This document shows, piece after piece, positions 61,415 to 64,000 of a stretch of DNA of 64,000 bases. Positions within the stretch are counted from its first letter, which is position 1, and the number at the start of each line of letters is the position of its first letter. Source of the DNA: Lachnospiraceae bacterium (GTDB lineage: Bacteria; Bacillota; Clostridia; Lachnospirales; Lachnospiraceae); the NCBI GenBank assembly GCA_017431515.1, contig JAFRKV010000038.1, forward strand, positions 186,001-250,000. The letters are read 5' to 3'. The notes under the pieces were generated by a model. That model saw only the letters and a program-made list of their open reading frames with translations, was not told where the DNA came from and ran no database searches. The position numbers and the translations under genes were made by a program.

Positions 61415-62773
61415 ATGAAAAAGAAATTGCTCAGTTTGATGTTGGGAACAACAATGGCAGCGTCGCTCCTTGCGGGATGTGGCGGTACGGCGGCGGCTCC
61501 TGCTGCAGGCAACGCGGCGGCAGAGACATCGGCGGCAGAAGCGGAGGCACCGGCGGCAGAGGAACCCGTGGCGGAAGCCACAGCGGCGGCTCCGGACGAG
61601 GCGGTGACGTTGACGGTACTGGCAGGGCAGTCTACGACGGATGCCGGAATCGAGGATATGATTGACGCGGCGCTTGCGGAGAAATATCCGAACATTACGC
61701 TGGAATGGGAATGCGTCGGATGGGACGGTGAATTTCACCCCAAGATGCAGCAGTATCTGCAGACCGGTGTGCCGGATATCATCATCGGCAAGGGGCAGGA
61801 TGTGGCAACTTACTCCAGTCTCGGCATCCTAAATGAGATCGACAGTACGTACACGGATCGGGTGCTTGATGCAGCGAATGAAAACGTAACCTTTGACGGC
61901 AAGATTTACGGGCTTGTATACAACGCCTTGTATCAAGGGGTTTACTACAATAGGGAGATGTTTAAGGAGAACGGATGGGATATCCCGAAAACTCAAGAGG
62001 ATCTGCAGGCCATTATTGATGACTGCAACGCAAAGGGAATCACACCGTTTGCGTCCCATATGGTAGACACATGGTCCATCGGAAATGTGACCATGCAGTT
62101 CATGATGAACGATGTCTTTAACAAAAACCCGAAGTGGGGAGATGACTTCCGTGCCGGTAAGGTTTCCTTCTCTGAGGATGCGGATGCGCAGACCTGCTAT
62201 CAGTATAACAAGCTGATCTATGACAATACCTTCCCGGAGACATTTTCTCTGGAGCAGACGGATTGCGACGCAAAAATGGTGCTTGGCGAGGCAGCCATGA
62301 AAGTTTCCGGTTCCTGGTCCATCCAGAACTTCCTTGACATTGATGAGAACTTTGATTTTGGTATCTTCCCGTTCCCGAATCAAACCGGAGATTCCAAGCT
62401 GATTTTTGAACCGAATATCGCGATAATGACCAGCAGCTCCACGGAGCATCAGGATGCCATCAACTGTGTGTTGGATGTGCTGACAAGTGATCAGGATCTT
62501 GCGGTGGAGATTTATGATTACACCAAGACCGCGCCTATGCTGAAAGGGGTCACGCCGACTTATCCGAATCCGAGCCAGCAGGACATCGACAAGTATGCGG
62601 CAGACGGCATGGTGGTGGATGTAAACCTCGGAAACAACCAGCTTGTATGGGGCGGCTTCCAGGATGAGAATGCTGCGGATATCGCAGCGTGGCTGCAGGG
62701 GGATGAGACCTTTGAGGATTGCCTCGCAGCTTCGGATGCAAGAGTGGATGCAAGCTCAAGCTCGACAAATTAA
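61415..62773 (+). CDS. ABC transporter substrate-binding lipoprotein (family 1, sugar type)
   Basis: A 452-residue lipoprotein: signal peptide KKKLLSLMLGTTMAASLLAGC with lipobox LAGC, an Ala/Glu/Pro-rich spacer to about residue 65, and a periplasmic-binding-protein fold of the SBP_1 family (LTVLAGQSTTDAGIEDM, VPDIIIGKGQDVATYSSLG, GVYYNREMFKENGWDIPKT, AAMKVSGSWSIQNFL). It likely binds an oligosaccharide. ATG 61415 is 6 bases after AGGAGG. It is separated from the permease genes by a leaky-looking hairpin. Confidence 0.93.
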   Translation: MKKKLLSLMLGTTMAASLLAGCGGTAAAPAAGNAAAETSAAEAEAPAAEEPVAEATAAAPDEAVTLTVLAGQSTTDAGIEDMIDAALAEKYPNITLEWECVGWDGEFHPKMQQYLQTGVPDIIIGKGQDVATYSSLGILNEIDSTYTDRVLDAANENVTFDGKIYGLVYNALYQGVYYNREMFKENGWDIPKTQEDLQAIIDDCNAKGITPFASHMVDTWSIGNVTMQFMMNDVFNKNPKWGDDFRAGKVSFSEDADAQTCYQYNKLIYDNTFPETFSLEQTDCDAKMVLGEAAMKVSGSWSIQNFLDIDENFDFGIFPFPNQTGDSKLIFEPNIAIMTSSSTEHQDAINCVLDVLTSDQDLAVEIYDYTKTAPMLKGVTPTYPNPSQQDIDKYAADGMVVDVNLGNNQLVWGGFQDENAADIAAWLQGDETFEDCLAASDARVDASSSSTN

Positions 62774-62787
62774 GAAACAGAATCGGG

Positions 62788-62825
62788 AAAGGAGCTGCTG
62801 ATGACTCAGTAGCTCCTTTATTTAT
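62788..62825 (+). terminator. Intercistronic hairpin between binding protein and permeases
   Basis: Arms AAAGGAGCTGCTGA (62788-62801) and TCAGTAGCTCCTTT (62806-62819), 13 of 14 pairs, followed by ATTTAT. Such attenuating hairpins after binding-protein genes raise their expression over the permeases. Confidence 0.75.
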
Positions 62826-62837
62826 AGGAGATACGGC

Positions 62838-63728
62838 ATGAACAGAAAGAGGAAAAGCGGTATGGAACGAAAGATGGAGCGGCAGTATTTTCTGATTGTA
62901 CTGCCGGGGTTTGTCATCTTTACCATCGGTCTTATCATACCGACAATTTTGGCCTTTCGCTATTCCCTTACAAGTTGGGACGGTTTGTCGGCAGAAAAGC
63001 CCTTTGTCGGCTTCCAGAACTATGTGAATCTGCTGCATGACAGTAACTTTCTGCAGGCATGGGGATTTACAATTTTGTTTACGATTGGGAATACGGTGAT
63101 TCAAAATGTGTGTGCGCTTCTCTTTGCGGTTGCGCTGGATTCCGGCATAAGACTGCAGAAGGTGTACAGAACCATCTTTTTTATTCCCTGTCTGATCAGC
63201 TCGGTCATCGTCGGTTTTATCTGGCTTAAGATGTATTCCAATGTACTGCCCGAGTTCAATGAAATTTTCGGAACAAATATCAACTTCCTGCTGTTTGGAA
63301 GCAGCTCTACGGTGCTTCCGGGACTTCTGATCGCAAACAACTGGCAGTGGATCGGCTATTGGATGCTGATCTACCTCGCAGGGCTTCAGTCCATTCCGGC
63401 GGAGCTTTATGAAGCGGCAAAGGTAGATGGAGCGGGGGCTTTCAGTAGGTTTAAAAACATTACACTTCCGATGCTTGCGCCCTCTATTACGATCTGCGTT
63501 GTCGGGATTACAACCGGCTCACTGAAGGTATATGATCTGCTGGTTTCTTCTACCGGCGGTGGTCCCGGCAGAGCTTCCACATCGGTGATATTGCATACCT
63601 ATAATACGGCCATCAGCGGAAGGCAGTACGGATACGGCTCGGCGATGTCGGTGTCTCTTGTAATCGTATTGCTTCTCGTGGCGCTGATTCAGGTGAAATC
63701 ACTGAGGTCCAGGGAGGTGCAGCAGTAA
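62838..63728 (+). CDS. Sugar ABC transporter permease (MalF-like)
   Basis: A 296-residue permease with six predicted membrane helices (YFLIVLPGFVIFTIGLIIP at the start) and the EAA loop ELYEAAKVDGAGAFSRFKNITLPML that contacts the ATPase. It is the first of two permeases of a carbohydrate uptake transporter. The stop TAA shares its last base with the next start codon. No ATPase gene is seen in the window; a shared MsmX-type ATPase is common for such systems. Confidence 0.93.
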   Translation: MNRKRKSGMERKMERQYFLIVLPGFVIFTIGLIIPTILAFRYSLTSWDGLSAEKPFVGFQNYVNLLHDSNFLQAWGFTILFTIGNTVIQNVCALLFAVALDSGIRLQKVYRTIFFIPCLISSVIVGFIWLKMYSNVLPEFNEIFGTNINFLLFGSSSTVLPGLLIANNWQWIGYWMLIYLAGLQSIPAELYEAAKVDGAGAFSRFKNITLPMLAPSITICVVGITTGSLKVYDLLVSSTGGGPGRASTSVILHTYNTAISGRQYGYGSAMSVSLVIVLLLVALIQVKSLRSREVQQ

Positions 63729-64000
63729 TGAAATTCAAAACAAAAGTGAAAAAACCGGAGGAACAGATTACCCCAAAAAAATACACAGGAGGAACACTTG
63801 CCACCCAGATCGTCATGACGGTGCTTGCGATTCTCTTCCTGCTGCCGATTTTTATGGTGTTTAATTACTCCTTTAAGACAAAGAAAGAACTGTATCTGAC
63901 TAGCGCGCTGACGCTTCCGTCTTCCCTGCAGTTTGAAAACTACAAAAAAGCGTTTGTAAAACTGGATCTTTCTACGACTTTTACAAATACCTTCGTTTAT
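63728..64000 (+). CDS. Sugar ABC transporter permease (MalG-like), 3' end outside window
   Basis: The frame is open from ATG 63728 to the last base (91 codons). It starts MKFKTKVKKPEEQITPKKYT, then a membrane helix (IVMTVLAILFLLPIFMVF) and FKTKKELYL..LPSSLQFENYKKAF, the usual N terminus of the second permease of family 1 sugar transporters. The preceding gene's stop overlaps its start by one base. Confidence 0.9.
   Translation, partial: MKFKTKVKKPEEQITPKKYTGGTLATQIVMTVLAILFLLPIFMVFNYSFKTKKELYLTSALTLPSSLQFENYKKAFVKLDLSTTFTNTFVY

Overview
The window is 64 kb of a bacterial chromosome. It looks like an anaerobic low-G+C-lineage Firmicute of moderately high GC, most likely a member of Clostridia in the Lachnospiraceae. 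This is an inference from gene content and order: tig-clpP-clpX-lon-engB, an Ech-type hydrogenase, a YesMN pair with a sugar ABC transporter, SpoIIE/STAS proteins, many GGDEF proteins and strong AGGAGG ribosome sites. No phage, plasmid, CRISPR or insertion sequence was recognised. Genes are mostly on the + strand, with four - strand islands (12.6-15.2, 22.8-25.5, 30.1-30.65 and 47.8-48.1 kb).

Layout. 1-2570: end of a hybrid histidine kinase and a two-receiver protein. 2610-12610: a six-subunit membrane-bound [NiFe] hydrogenase (echABCDEF), ending in a ferredoxin subunit with a duplicated domain, followed by maturation genes hypFCDE. 12637-15207 (-): a degenerate GGDEF protein and a HerA-like ATPase. 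15337-16431: a membrane diguanylate cyclase. 16541-22691: a chain of mostly overlapping genes: larB, a larC with only its N-terminal part, a lipid flippase-like protein, a glycosyltransferase and two diguanylate cyclases. 22757-25511 (-): tRNA-Leu(UAG), an acyl-CoA synthetase and an E2/CAT-like acyltransferase with an altered catalytic motif. 25512-27647: palindromic repeats and two decayed genes (TraX-like, GGDEF-EAL). 27708-31214: a lipoprotein, a membrane-anchored phosphodiesterase-fold protein, a small protein, a DJ-1 protein and a CYTH protein.

31291-38416 is the proteostasis block (tig, clpP, clpX, lon), then engB and metF. 38424-43369 is a signalling block: a REC-Hpt-REC-REC protein, then a partner-switching module (degenerate HATPase, STAS antagonist, and a membrane protein that fuses a PP2C phosphatase to an anti-sigma-type kinase). 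43402-47636: exonuclease III and a heterodimeric ABC exporter. 47638-48804: tRNA-Trp, two small - strand genes, a Cys-rich 60-residue peptide gene and several hairpins. 48805-57932: polA, coaE, a large FtsA-like ATPase, a YycJ hydrolase, an AmrS-type radical SAM protein and the ACT/UPF0210 pair. 57959-64000: a YesM/YesN two-component system and an ABC sugar transporter cut by the window end.

How the parts fit: the Ech complex should couple ferredoxin oxidation and H2 formation to ion translocation, with hypFCDE building its Fe(CN)2CO group. Nickel recurs in the larBC genes nearby. At least four c-di-GMP-related genes and two phosphorelay assemblies show heavy investment in signalling. The least explained items are the family of GAA/TTC-capped palindromes, the Cys-rich peptide, the lone LarC N-terminal part, the fused phosphatase-kinase switch and the tailed FtsA-like protein.
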